The notes: generated by a model not told the origin, from the letters alone. A stretch of DNA of 64,000 nucleotides from Labilibaculum sp. (GCF_963664555.1 NZ_OY761461.1:4691769-4755768); one strand, 5' to 3'. Counted from the stretch's first letter, positions 24,862 to 33,090 are shown. Translations and numbers: made by a program.

Positions 24862-26333
24862 TAATTATCCTTTTTAGAAATCCAACGCTGAAATATTTGA
24901 AAGACCTCTTCATCTTGATACATAAGTTCAAAGAGATAATCAATGATGCTCATATTCTTATTGCAAAAATCTGAAGTTGGCCGAAACCCTTCTAAATCCC
25001 CCTGAGTAGAGTAATTTCGCACTGGATCTGTACCACAGTAAATTTGATAGCAACAATCCGAACAGCCTGCTAGAGCTTCATTCGCCCAATGTTTAGCAAT
25101 ATCCACAACCTTTTCGCTATAGAATATTGATGAATAATCATCCTTCACATGTCCAAGTCGAAAATAATAATCACCTTTTTCAGCGAGCATTCTTGATTCA
25201 TCAGATGCATAGACATACCCGTCATAATTATAAACAATAACTCCATTTATAATGCCTGACGGAGATTGAAGGTCTACAAATCCTGTTGTAAATGGAGTAA
25301 GTATCTTTTTGAGTATTATACCTGCATATTCCTCGACAAAAAATATTCCTCGTTTATTTAATTCAATAATATAATCCAGCCCTCTTTTATAAAACTGAAT
25401 AAATTCGTCCATACTGTAATTTGCTATAGAATCTGTTAATGCCTCACCATAAGGATTTATTGATCTAAAGAATATGCTGGAAAAACCATTTTCGATGTAT
25501 GAATCAATTATCTTTTCTGGATTATTTAGGGATAGTTTAGTAGTTGTCATTAGTGCTGAAACCCTATCTACACCTAGGATTTCTTTAGCTCTTTTCATGT
25601 GACTGATAGTTGTTTGATAACTATCATTTTTCTGAAATATTCTATTCCCATTGTGTATTAATTCCGGGCCATCTAAAGAGGTTGATAGAAGAATACTATT
25701 AGCTTTCATATACTCTAGAATTTCATCTGTCAACAAAGTACTGTTGGAGCAAAGCACATATGATATATTCTTATTATGAGTTTCATTTAATGTTTTTGCT
25801 TGTTCTACTGCATACTTCAATTTTTCAAATATTAGTAAGGGTTCTCCACCTTGGAATTCCATTGTAATATTCCTCGCTGGTGTTTGAAACATCTTCCCAA
25901 TACTATAATCTAAATTTTCATAACTAATGTCATGACTGTCCGGTGTTCTCGATTCAACACTTGAAACCTGACAGTATTTGCAAGCATGATTGCATCTTAA
26001 GGTGAGTACAAAAATATGTAAGGCTGTGAATTCGTCTAAGAAGGATTTTTTTGTTCGATATTTTGTAGCCAAAATATCTAATAAAGAAGGGTACTGTTTT
26101 TCTGAGATAAAATAATTTGATACTAGATCAGGATATATATCATCATCAACTGTAATTTCTCGTTTAACAATCCGATCTGCAGTTCCACTTTCAACGATTA
26201 AGAAATCTCCTGAAAAATTTATTAGTAACTCGTGATCTGACAAAAATGATTTAAAATTAAAGGGCAATAAATAATACTTACTCTCTTTATTTCTAAATTC
26301 TGAAAATGGCTTTAAGGTGTTAATCATTTGCAT
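24861..26333 (-). CDS. hxsB: His-Xaa-Ser system radical SAM maturase HxsB
   Basis: Second radical SAM enzyme of the system. The catalytic motif is RCNHACKYCQ (Cys 114, 118 and 121), followed by EFQGGEPLLIFEKL (about 160). The C-terminal SPASM-like region has CSDCCYQIYCG (about 440) and a late Cys (FCNK). At 490 aa it matches the larger Hxs maturase. It overlaps hxsD by 14 bases upstream and hxsC by one base downstream. AT-rich codon use contrasts with the neighbouring housekeeping genes and hints at acquisition by transfer. Confidence 0.88.
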   Translation of the reverse strand: MQMINTLKPFSEFRNKESKYYLLPFNFKSFLSDHELLINFSGDFLIVESGTADRIVKREITVDDDIYPDLVSNYFISEKQYPSLLDILATKYRTKKSFLDEFTALHIFVLTLRCNHACKYCQVSSVESRTPDSHDISYENLDYSIGKMFQTPARNITMEFQGGEPLLIFEKLKYAVEQAKTLNETHNKNISYVLCSNSTLLTDEILEYMKANSILLSTSLDGPELIHNGNRIFQKNDSYQTTISHMKRAKEILGVDRVSALMTTTKLSLNNPEKIIDSYIENGFSSIFFRSINPYGEALTDSIANYSMDEFIQFYKRGLDYIIELNKRGIFFVEEYAGIILKKILTPFTTGFVDLQSPSGIINGVIVYNYDGYVYASDESRMLAEKGDYYFRLGHVKDDYSSIFYSEKVVDIAKHWANEALAGCSDCCYQIYCGTDPVRNYSTQGDLEGFRPTSDFCNKNMSIIDYLFELMYQDEEVFQIFQRWISKKDN

Positions 26334-26679
26334 TATCCAGAATTTGAGTAATTAATTTATCATTAGTATCTATACCGTGAGAAAATGCTTTGACTAATAA
26401 AATATCTTTAATGGATCTGGTTTCTTCTCGAATCATTTCCCGTGTCTTATAATCATTAAGATCCTGATAGAATTTTGATTTAATTTGATCAATCTCATCG
26501 TCAGTAAAATGATCTTCCTTTTTCTGAATGTCTACTATAAAATCATCATTGCTTTTTGAAACAGAGACTAGATACTTATTACACAACCAATAGATACATT
26601 TAGAAATAATACTCTCGGTATAATAATTTCCACTAACATTTATTTGAAAACTAGTTTGCGAAATTTCGTTACTCATCAT
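26320..26679 (-). CDS. hxsD: His-Xaa-Ser system protein HxsD
   Basis: Small cytosolic accessory protein of the system. It is about 119 aa with alternating strands (SQTSFQINVSGNYYTESIIS) and a helical C-terminal part (REMIREETRSIKDILL), typical in size and position for HxsD. It could recognise the substrate for the radical SAM enzymes; this is not established. One base separates it from hxsA; it overlaps hxsB. An ATG two codons in (MSNEIS) is also possible as the start. Confidence 0.78.
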   Translation of the reverse strand: MMSNEISQTSFQINVSGNYYTESIISKCIYWLCNKYLVSVSKSNDDFIVDIQKKEDHFTDDEIDQIKSKFYQDLNDYKTREMIREETRSIKDILLVKAFSHGIDTNDKLITQILDNAND

Positions 26680-26680
26680 T

Positions 26681-27334
26681 TTATTCTTTTAAAAGTTTAA
26701 GAACAGTTTGCGAACCTACAATCCCATCAACGGGTAAATTGTTAAGTCTTTGGAATTCTTTAACGGCTGTAATTGCATCTTCATCATAAATTTGTGAACC
26801 TTCAACAACAGTTAGATTATCTTCTCGTATTAGATATTTCTTCTTTAAAAGAATATTCATCAATTGGGTAACGTCGGAACCATACATTTGGGGCTTAATT
26901 ACTCTATCTCCAAGTTGAAGGCTTGTTACTATTGGTGTTTTATAAATCGAACTAGATTTTTTAGTAGTTGTTGAAGTATTGTTATTCGTAGTAGAAATGC
27001 TGGTAGTTCTCGGTGTATATGTACCTGTTGAACCAGACCCTGATCCACTAGAACTTGAATAATGTGAACTATGGGATCTATGAGAACTGTGGGATCTATG
27101 AGAGCTATGCGACCTGTGCGAAAATGATTCCCAACCATCCTCTGTAGGTGTTAATATTAATTTTTTTGACAACTCCTTAATATTATAATCGTCGGAAGAG
27201 ATATTATCATCCGATCCTTCCAGAATTAAGTCTTTAGGTTCAATTCTTTTAGCTGAAAATGAATTAATAGTTAGTAAGGAACCTAAAGATCCTAATAGTA
27301 ACTTTTTTAGATACTTTGAATATTCTTTTTTCAT
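26681..27334 (-). CDS. hxsA: His-Xaa-Ser repeat protein HxsA (modified exported substrate)
   Basis: Predicted target of HxsB/HxsC. The start at 27334 gives a signal-like N-terminus (MKKEYSKYLKKLLLGSLGSL to NSFSA); a TTG frame opening at 27367 overlaps the HNH gene. Seven His-Xaa-Ser triplets (HRS, HSS, HRS, HSS, HRS, HSS, HYS) lie at residues about 73-93, encoded by an 18-bp DNA repeat. A Ser/Gly/Thr linker follows. A C-terminal peptidoglycan-binding domain (SDVTQLMNILLKK, DAITAVKEFQRLNNLPVDG, SQTVLKLLKE) closes the 217-aa protein. The architecture points to an exported, cell-wall-anchored protein carrying modified His/Ser residues. Confidence 0.9.
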   Translation of the reverse strand: MKKEYSKYLKKLLLGSLGSLLTINSFSAKRIEPKDLILEGSDDNISSDDYNIKELSKKLILTPTEDGWESFSHRSHSSHRSHSSHRSHSSHYSSSSGSGSGSTGTYTPRTTSISTTNNNTSTTTKKSSSIYKTPIVTSLQLGDRVIKPQMYGSDVTQLMNILLKKKYLIREDNLTVVEGSQIYDEDAITAVKEFQRLNNLPVDGIVGSQTVLKLLKE

Positions 27335-27363
27335 ATTAGTAGTTATTTTTAGTAGTTGTTTTT

Positions 27364-28125
27364 TCAAATTTCATTCCTATGCCACCCCAAAAACACCTCA
27401 CTCGGCAATCCCCTGTCAGGTAAAATCATCTCTTTTCCTTCCAGTTTGCCAAAGTGGTTTTGGTAGTAGGTTTTGGTGCAGTGTTCTTTTAGATTTTTGG
27501 AGAGAATCATGCGGTAATCCTCATCGAAGCTGATTAGGTGCTGGTCGAATGCCTTATCGTATAGGGCAGAAAGGCAAATGCCGTTTTCGGGGTTTAATCG
27601 TTCCTTTTCGTTTTCGGCCCAAGGAATGATGTGGCTGGCTATAAGCAGTTGTGGCAAGTCGATACCCGTAACTGCACATTTGCTGTGGTAATTGGTGAGT
27701 ATCATTTTGCGGAAAAAATTTTGATTCACTCTTGTTTTCACGTATCGCTCGCGGGTTTCGCCAAGCAAGTTGCTTAGTTCGGGAAGTTGTGCCTGATATT
27801 TATTTTCGATGCTGCTGCCTTCGAATTGTGCAAGAATTCGTTCACTTTCAAATATCAGTGCTTCCCTGTCGTTCTGAAACTCCACAAAAATATCTTCAGT
27901 GGCTTTCCCTGCATTTGCATGTCCTTTTTTACCCTTGCTTTTTACAACAGGATCGAGGCTGGCTAAATTCGAAAGTTTAAAACTAACTGCGCCGGGACTT
28001 CGGCCAATGCGTTCGGCCAATTGAATAATCTCAGGATTTGTTTGGGTAATCTTTCGATATTCGGTTTGCAGGTAAAGGTTAAAGGCAAGAACCAATTCTT
28101 CTCTCGTCCAATTTGGGTTTCGCAT
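27364..28125 (-). CDS. HNH endonuclease (restriction-endonuclease-like)
   Basis: Putative DNA endonuclease. The N-terminal helical domain (NWTREELVLAFNLYL, RSPGAVSFKLSNLASLDP) looks like a DNA-binding helix-turn-helix. The C-terminal HNH domain contains CAVTGIDLPQLLIASHIIPW (about 148-167), NPENGICLSALYDKAFD (about 178-194) and LISFDEDY. It is of the type annotated as HNH nuclease in defence islands. Its end touches hxsA on the same strand, so they may share an mRNA, though functional linkage is unproven. No methylase lies nearby. Confidence 0.82.
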   Translation of the reverse strand: MRNPNWTREELVLAFNLYLQTEYRKITQTNPEIIQLAERIGRSPGAVSFKLSNLASLDPVVKSKGKKGHANAGKATEDIFVEFQNDREALIFESERILAQFEGSSIENKYQAQLPELSNLLGETRERYVKTRVNQNFFRKMILTNYHSKCAVTGIDLPQLLIASHIIPWAENEKERLNPENGICLSALYDKAFDQHLISFDEDYRMILSKNLKEHCTKTYYQNHFGKLEGKEMILPDRGLPSEVFLGWHRNEI

Positions 28126-28268
28126 GCAATTTAAGTTAGCTTAGGTTATTTCAGGTTATGTAAAAATAGAAAAAATATCATAAGAAGAAAGCTAACAACT
28201 GCTATCAATTCTTTTTCAATAACTAATACACTTTTTAATAAACTTAAAACAAACACGATAAACTTCCA

Positions 28269-28691
28269 CTATTTCATGCTGAGTAAATATGATAAAAGGC
28301 CATTGAGCCTCTCCTCCACCTTTTTCGGTTTTAGTTCGCACTCCCAAATGGTGATTACGCGCCAGCCCAAGCTTTGGAGTTCGGTTTGAGCCTGCCTGTC
28401 GCGCTTTTGGGTGTTGGTGATTTTTTGCAGCCACCACTGGGTTCGTGTTTTAGGCGGTACAAAGTATTTGCAGTTTTGGTGTCCGTGCCAAAAGCATCCG
28501 TTTACAAAGATTACCGTTTTGTATTTGGGCAGCACAATATCCGGCTTGCCCGGCAGGTTCTTTGCGTGCAGGCGGTAGCGAAATCCGTTGGCAAACAAAA
28601 ACCTTCGTACCACCAACTCGGGTTTGGTATTCTTCCCTTTTATTCGGGACATGTTGTAGGCCCGTATTTCTTTGGAATGCGTGTCGGTCAT
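28269..28691 (-). CDS. vsr: Very short patch repair endonuclease Vsr
   Basis: Nicks next to T:G mismatches made by 5-methylcytosine deamination. Vsr hallmarks: RAYNMSRIKGKNTKPELVVR (residues about 10-29), the catalytic Asp in GKPDIVLPKYKTVIFVNGCF (about 48-67), WHGHQNC (about 68) and GWRVITIWECEL (about 110). At 140 aa it is complete. Vsr genes usually sit beside a dcm-type cytosine methylase; none is present in this window. It neighbours an HNH endonuclease gene, so both may be remnants of a restriction-modification island. Confidence 0.92.
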   Translation of the reverse strand: MTDTHSKEIRAYNMSRIKGKNTKPELVVRRFLFANGFRYRLHAKNLPGKPDIVLPKYKTVIFVNGCFWHGHQNCKYFVPPKTRTQWWLQKITNTQKRDRQAQTELQSLGWRVITIWECELKPKKVEERLNGLLSYLLSMK

Positions 28692-29388
28692 TGCAAAAGA
28701 GTTTACTGTATTGCTAATCTACAAAATTCTGTGCTTCTGAGTGCAGTTCCCACGCTTCCAGATTCCATTCAAAAGCTCATTTGCTCCCTTTTTCCCACCG
28801 CTCTTCCTCCTTTGCTGTTTTCCGCCGAAATGCAATAATTTTCGGGTGGCGCGGAACGATAAAGCAGCGACGACAAACGATAAAGGAGTGCCGGCAAGAG
28901 GCAAAGGAGCAACGACAAAGCTTAAAGTAGTAACGACAAGAAACAAAGGTGTGCCGACAATCTTTAAAGGAGCAACAACAACATTTAAAGATACACCAAC
29001 GCACAGTAGAATATCGGTTAAGTAAAAACGATGACTCGGAAACCAAATTAAAAGATAACAATATACCAAAACACAGCCCCCGCTAAAAACAGAAGACTCA
29101 TTTTACGGCCTCAATTCCGCCATCCATGCAGGGAATGCTTTAACGAATCGCATCCTCCCCAGCCACACACATGCAAAAGCACCGAAAAACAAGGTATTAA
29201 CACCTGCACATCGAATATGACCGCGCAATTTTAATTTCTCATAAATAAAAACAATGAGTTTACATAAATGAGTATAATCAATGCTTTCAGAACATTTTCA
29301 TTTGCTTGCATAATATTATTTTAAAAAAGGTATTGTATTTCTTAATTACAGTTTGTAATTTTCGTATTGTTATTTAAAATATAAAATT
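28692..29388. other. Intergenic region around the 21-bp array
   Basis: About 700 bases with no supported gene. Outside the array there is only unstructured AT-rich sequence and a possible promoter zone (TTTGTAATTTTCGTATTG near 29350) ahead of the gene at 29389. ORFs over the array are low-complexity shadows. Confidence 0.5.
28861..29007 (+). repeat. Array of seven 21-bp units, exact 21-bp period
   Basis: AAAG begins at 28861, 28882, 28903, 28924, 28945, 28966 and 28987, every 21 bases without slippage. Consensus of the first part is AAAGGAGYRMCGACAA; the last 5-6 bases differ in every unit (ACGAT, GAGGC, AGCTT, GAAAC, TCTTT, CATTT). A degenerate unit may precede (28840). All six frames give heptapeptide repeats as a consequence. 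No start, signal or domain supports a gene, so it is treated as DNA repeat. It lies between vsr and a hypothetical gene. Confidence 0.8.
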
Positions 29389-30105
29389 ATGACTATGAGC
29401 CAAATTAGATCATACAGCGGTACAGATGCCAATTTTATCAATTTCGCAGGACAGGGAGTTGGTTTAATCACCGAAAAACATGAAGATTTTGTCCAATTCA
29501 CACCCATTTTTAACGCCGAAAGCCTTAGTGGATTAACAACAGTGTATAATGAAGCCTGCAATATCCCTTCTGACAATACGTATGTAGACATACAGGCAAA
29601 GGCTACCGAGAATTTAAAGTTGAAACTGGATCAGTGCTGTAAGTTTTTCCAGAGGTGTAAATTCGATATCGAAATAGCATTTCCGAACGATAAAAAAATG
29701 TGGGATCAGTTTGGTTTCAATGATTACGAGGAGGCAAGAAGAAATCCAAAATTCATGTATATGTTTTTGACCGATTTGCACATGATTGCCATGCGCAACG
29801 CGGCTCCCTTAGTTACAGTGGGCTGGACCGATGAAAGCTTTGATCTGATATTAAATCACAGAGACAGTCTGAAATTGAAGATGAATAATCAATCGGATAG
29901 TATTATGGATCGCAGCCACGCAACCGAGAATCGTGTGCTAAAATTGAATAATCTGTACGAAAAGCTGGCGATTTACTTTAAAGCGGCCCGCATTTTATAC
30001 GATGGCAACGAGGAAATTTTAAAATGGTTCAAGTTTCCTGCCGGCAGCAGCAAACCGAACGAAGAAACAGCAGATGAACAGGAAATAATATCCGCAAACA
30101 ATTAA
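29389..30105 (+). CDS. Hypothetical protein, 238 aa
   Basis: Not recognised. Soluble, no signal peptide. The N-terminal part (IRSYSGTDANFINFAGQGVG, TEKHEDFVQFTPIFNAES) is followed by helices with two cysteine pairs (CCKFFQRC) and an acidic C-terminal tail (EETADEQEIISANN). The second in-frame ATG, two codons in, is also possible as start. Single-gene unit with a strong terminator. It resembles Bacteroidota conserved hypotheticals in composition, but no function can be offered. Confidence 0.75.
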   Translation: MTMSQIRSYSGTDANFINFAGQGVGLITEKHEDFVQFTPIFNAESLSGLTTVYNEACNIPSDNTYVDIQAKATENLKLKLDQCCKFFQRCKFDIEIAFPNDKKMWDQFGFNDYEEARRNPKFMYMFLTDLHMIAMRNAAPLVTVGWTDESFDLILNHRDSLKLKMNNQSDSIMDRSHATENRVLKLNNLYEKLAIYFKAARILYDGNEEILKWFKFPAGSSKPNEETADEQEIISANN

Positions 30106-30148
30106 AATTCAAATTTACTTTCAATCAAAAAAAAGAATTTGTTTCTCA

Positions 30149-30182
30149 TCCCCCAGGCCTTTGTGTTTGGGGGATTTTTTTT
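30149..30182 (+). terminator. Intrinsic terminator
   Basis: TCCCCCA (30149-30155) pairs with TGGGGGA (30168-30174) around a 12-nt loop and is followed by eight T. It ends the gene at 29389. Confidence 0.9.
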
Positions 30183-30235
30183 GATCATGAACATTATTTC
30201 AATATCATTTAATGAAAACAAAGGATGGGCTTCTT

Positions 30236-31482
30236 CAAAATCCTCTGGCTAAAGACAAAGACAAAGACAAAAGGATGAATTTGCAGATGATCAGGATTTA
30301 TCATTTGTCCCCTGCTTTAGCTGGGGCAATTAAAATACATCATTTAGAATCTCCTAAACATCATTACAAAATCCTCCGGCTGAAGCCGAAGGCAAAGAAT
30401 GAATTCACAAATGATCCGGATGCATCAATTGTCCCCTGCTTTAGCCGGGACAATCAAACAGCCCAACATCCTTTGAACGAAAACAATTGGGGAAACCTAA
30501 AATCCTCTGAAGCCGAAGGCAAAGAATGAATTCACAAATGATCCGGATGCATCAATTGTCCCCTGCTTTAGCCGGGGCAATTAAACAGCCCAATATCCTT
30601 TGAACGAAAACAATTGGGGAAACCTAAAATCCTCTGAAGCCGAAGGCAAAGAATGAATTCACAAATGATCCGGATGCATCAATTGTCCCCTGCTTTAGCC
30701 GGGACAATCAAACAGCCCAACATCCTTTGAACGAAAACAATTGGGGAAACCTAAAATCCTCTGAAGCCGAAGGCAAAGGATGAATTCACAAATGATCCGG
30801 ATGCATCAATTGTCCCCTGCTTTAGCCGGGGCAATTAAACAGCCCAATATCCTTTGAACGAAAACAATTGGGGAAACCTAAAATCCTCTGAAGCCGAAGG
30901 CAAAGGATGAATTCACAAATGATCCGGATGCATCAATTGTCCCCTGCTTTAGCCGGGGCAATCAAACAGCCCAATATCCTTTGAACGAAAACAATTGGGG
31001 AAATTCAAAATCCTCCGGCTGAAGCCGAAGGCAAAGGATGAATTCACAAATGATCCGGATGCATCAATTGTCCCCTGCTTTAGCTGGGGCAATTAAACAG
31101 CCCAATATCCTTTGAACGAAAACAATTGGGGAAACCTAAAATCCTCTGAAGCCGAAGGCAAAGGATGAATTCACAAATGATCCGGATGCATCAATTGTCC
31201 CCTGCTTTAGCCGGGGCAATCAAACAGCCCAATATCCTTTGAACGAAAACAATTGGGGAAATTCAAAATCCTCCGGCTGAAGCCGAAGGCAAAGGATGAA
31301 TTCACAAATGATCCGGATGCATCAATTGTCCCCTGCTTTAGCCGGGGCAATCAAACAGCCCAATATCCTTTGAACGAAAACAATTGGGGAAATTCAAAAT
31401 CCTCCGGCTGAAGCCGAAGACAAAGGATGAATTCACAAATGATCCGGATGCATCAATTGTCCCCTGCTTTAGCCGGGGTTAT
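30236..31482 (+). repeat. Large array of family B repeats, about ten units of 127-131 bp
   Basis: AAAATCCTC unit starts at 30367, 30500, 30626, 30753, 30880, 31007, 31138, 31265 and 31396, after a divergent head unit at 30236. Each unit has a hairpin around GGCTGAAGCC (or a 4-bp deleted form CTCTGAAGCC), GAATTCACAAATGATCCGGA, the ATTGTCCCC...GGGGCAAT hairpin, and ATCCTTTGAACGAAAACAAT. Full and 4-bp-deleted versions alternate irregularly, so units have been homogenised or amplified in blocks. The last unit supplies the 3' end of the transposase gene at 31453. Confidence 0.92.
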
Positions 31483-31908
31483 TTTTATAAATCCATATTT
31501 CTCAATCAATTCCTTTTCTTCCTGCTCGAATGGTTTTAATTGGTGATGAGATTCCTGATTTTTAATGTAATTGCGAACTTGAGGCAGAGCTGATTTTCCA
31601 ACAGATACCGCATAATAATCGTTCTGCCATTCGAAATTATCTTGGCACAATTTATTTTTATTGATCCAAAAAGAAGATTCGCCCTTAATCAGTTGCATCA
31701 GCTGACTTATGGTCTGGTTTGCCTGAAGAGCCACCAAACAATGGCAATGATCATGATATCCATTTATAAAATCGATATGAATGCCTTTTTCTTCCGCATT
31801 TTCCTTCATGTGTTTCCAAATCTTTTTTCTTATCAAACTTGATTTTAGAAATGGCTCGCGATATTTTGTACTCCATACAAAATGAATATACACTTTGACG
31901 TGTGGCAT
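31453..31908 (-). CDS. Y1/HUH transposase (REP-associated RAYT or IS200-like TnpA)
   Basis: Single-strand DNA transposase of the Y1_Tnp family. ATG 31908 gives the usual start MPHVKVYIHFVWSTKYREPF; a TTG eight codons earlier is less likely. The HUH motif is HCH (residues 54-56) in GYHDHCHCLV, and the catalytic Tyr is 98 or 99 in QNDYYAVSVG. At 151 aa it is near IS200 TnpA length. The last codons (TPAKAGDN) and stop are encoded by the family B repeat hairpin. The gene is flanked on both sides by family B repeats, which makes it the likely mobiliser of that family. No TnpB is present. Confidence 0.88.
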   Translation of the reverse strand: MPHVKVYIHFVWSTKYREPFLKSSLIRKKIWKHMKENAEEKGIHIDFINGYHDHCHCLVALQANQTISQLMQLIKGESSFWINKNKLCQDNFEWQNDYYAVSVGKSALPQVRNYIKNQESHHQLKPFEQEEKELIEKYGFIKITPAKAGDN

Positions 31909-31969
31909 AAATTTTCTGTTTTTTTTGAACAAAAAAATTACATCTTTTTATTGAACAAAACAATTTTTT

Positions 31970-32090
31970 AATATCCTTTGGGTGAAAACAATTGAGGAAA
32001 TTCAAAATCCTCTGAAGGCAAAGGCAAAGAATGAATTCACAAATGATCCGGATGCATTAATTGTCCCCTGCTTTAGCCGGGGCAATATCA
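31970..32090 (+). repeat. Family B repeat unit on the 5' side of the transposase gene
   Basis: ATATCCTTTGGGTGAAAACA, AAAATCCTCTGAAGGCAAAG and ATTGTCCCCTGCTTTAGCCG follow in the same order as in the array. The transposase gene therefore interrupts an otherwise continuous array. Confidence 0.85.
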
Positions 32091-32091
32091 A

Positions 32092-32706
32092 TTACAATTT
32101 CACAATGGGCTGGCGAATGATTGTCTTTAGGTTTTCGGGGGCGGTTCTTCGGGGATCATTCAGGTAAATTTCGCGGTGTTTTCCGTGTCGTTCGAAACCA
32201 TTACCGGCAATGTATTTGTGCAGTTTATCAATGCTTGGGGCCTCATCGGCATAAGAACCTATGTGCATGATCTGCGCAGACAGGCCGTCGCAGAAATCGA
32301 CCAATTCGATCTTGTCCAAATAGGGCAGTTGCTTCTTTTTGCTGACCTCTTGGCAGGCAGCCTCCACAATTTCTTTGGTGATAAAATTGGGCTGCATCAT
32401 CATGGCCGACCATTTCCACTCATCAATCCTGTCTCTCGAAAATTCGTTCATATCATCCATCCACCACAAACATTCCAGGGGCATTACACCGTAATCGACT
32501 TCCCGGCTTTTCCGCATCGAAAATTTAATCTGATACGACAAGGCATACAATGCCCCGATGGCGTTTTTATAATCTTCCGATGTATTTGGATTTCCTTGTC
32601 CGCTGCATTGCAAATACTTAAATTCCGGAACTTCAAGGATCGAAATATTGCCTTTCCGCTCAAAATAAAATGGCTTGTATTTTTTCTTCAGATCTACTTT
32701 TCTCAT
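32092..32706 (-). CDS. GyrI-like small-molecule-binding protein
   Basis: Cytosolic protein of the GyrI-like/AraC effector-binding fold, which binds small cationic molecules or drugs. Seen: EVPEFKYLQCSGQGNPNTSE (about residues 25-44), LYALSYQIKF, DYGVMPLECLWW (about 70-81) and a second repeat half with AQIMHIGSYADEAPSIDKLH (about 144-163). GNGFERHGKHREIYLNDPRR (about 171-190) is the family end. It is 204 aa and has no DNA-binding domain. Single-gene unit, divergent from the LolA-like operon. Confidence 0.87.
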   Translation of the reverse strand: MRKVDLKKKYKPFYFERKGNISILEVPEFKYLQCSGQGNPNTSEDYKNAIGALYALSYQIKFSMRKSREVDYGVMPLECLWWMDDMNEFSRDRIDEWKWSAMMMQPNFITKEIVEAACQEVSKKKQLPYLDKIELVDFCDGLSAQIMHIGSYADEAPSIDKLHKYIAGNGFERHGKHREIYLNDPRRTAPENLKTIIRQPIVKL

Positions 32707-33090
32707 GGCCGTGGTTTAAAAATTTTTCTGCTTCTATTTGAACAAATGCAACAGCAGTGTACTCCAAGTTAGAAAATGTGAGGCAATCTATAATTATCCA
32801 TCACTTAAAAAGTGACTATTTAGAATGCCCGGGCAGAAAACCAGACCACAAACATCGGCATGCCGGGCAATCTGTTCTGCTCCCAGCTTTCGCTGATGCA
32901 TTTCCAAAACAAGCCGGAGCATCACATTTCAATACCAGGCGCCTGAAAACAAGGGGTGCTAAAAGGCAGCTAATCAATACAAAACCATTTGGGGATGGGA
33001 TTCTTTTTTTTTGATTTTAGATATATTCTTTTTAGGTTTATCAAGCAGGCAATCAGGTGTCAACCGCCGTTTAAATACAAGCATACAGCC
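32707..33090. other. Divergent intergenic region (384 bases)
   Basis: No gene supported. It holds CACTTAAAAAGTG (perfect 5-bp stem) and a TGCCCGGGCA / TGCCGGGCA inverted pair (about 32827 and 32863). Promoters for both flanking genes must lie here, but no convincing -33/-7 pair was found by eye. Confidence 0.4.

Noticed and set aside
28719..29069. Minus- and plus-strand ORFs over the 21-bp array giving heptapeptide repeats (for example VVAPLKI, VGTPLFL; NDKGVPA, RGKGATT)
   Set aside because: Any 21-bp repeat gives seven-residue repeats in all frames. Three frames are open at once, and none has a good start, signal or non-repeat domain.
30212..30529. ORF of 105 codons over the start of the family B array
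   Set aside because: It only reads through repeat units; the peptide changes with every unit and has no independent support.
30236..31482. CRISPR or coding tandem repeat
   Set aside because: Intervals between repeats are identical rather than variable, and frames are broken by 4-bp length differences.
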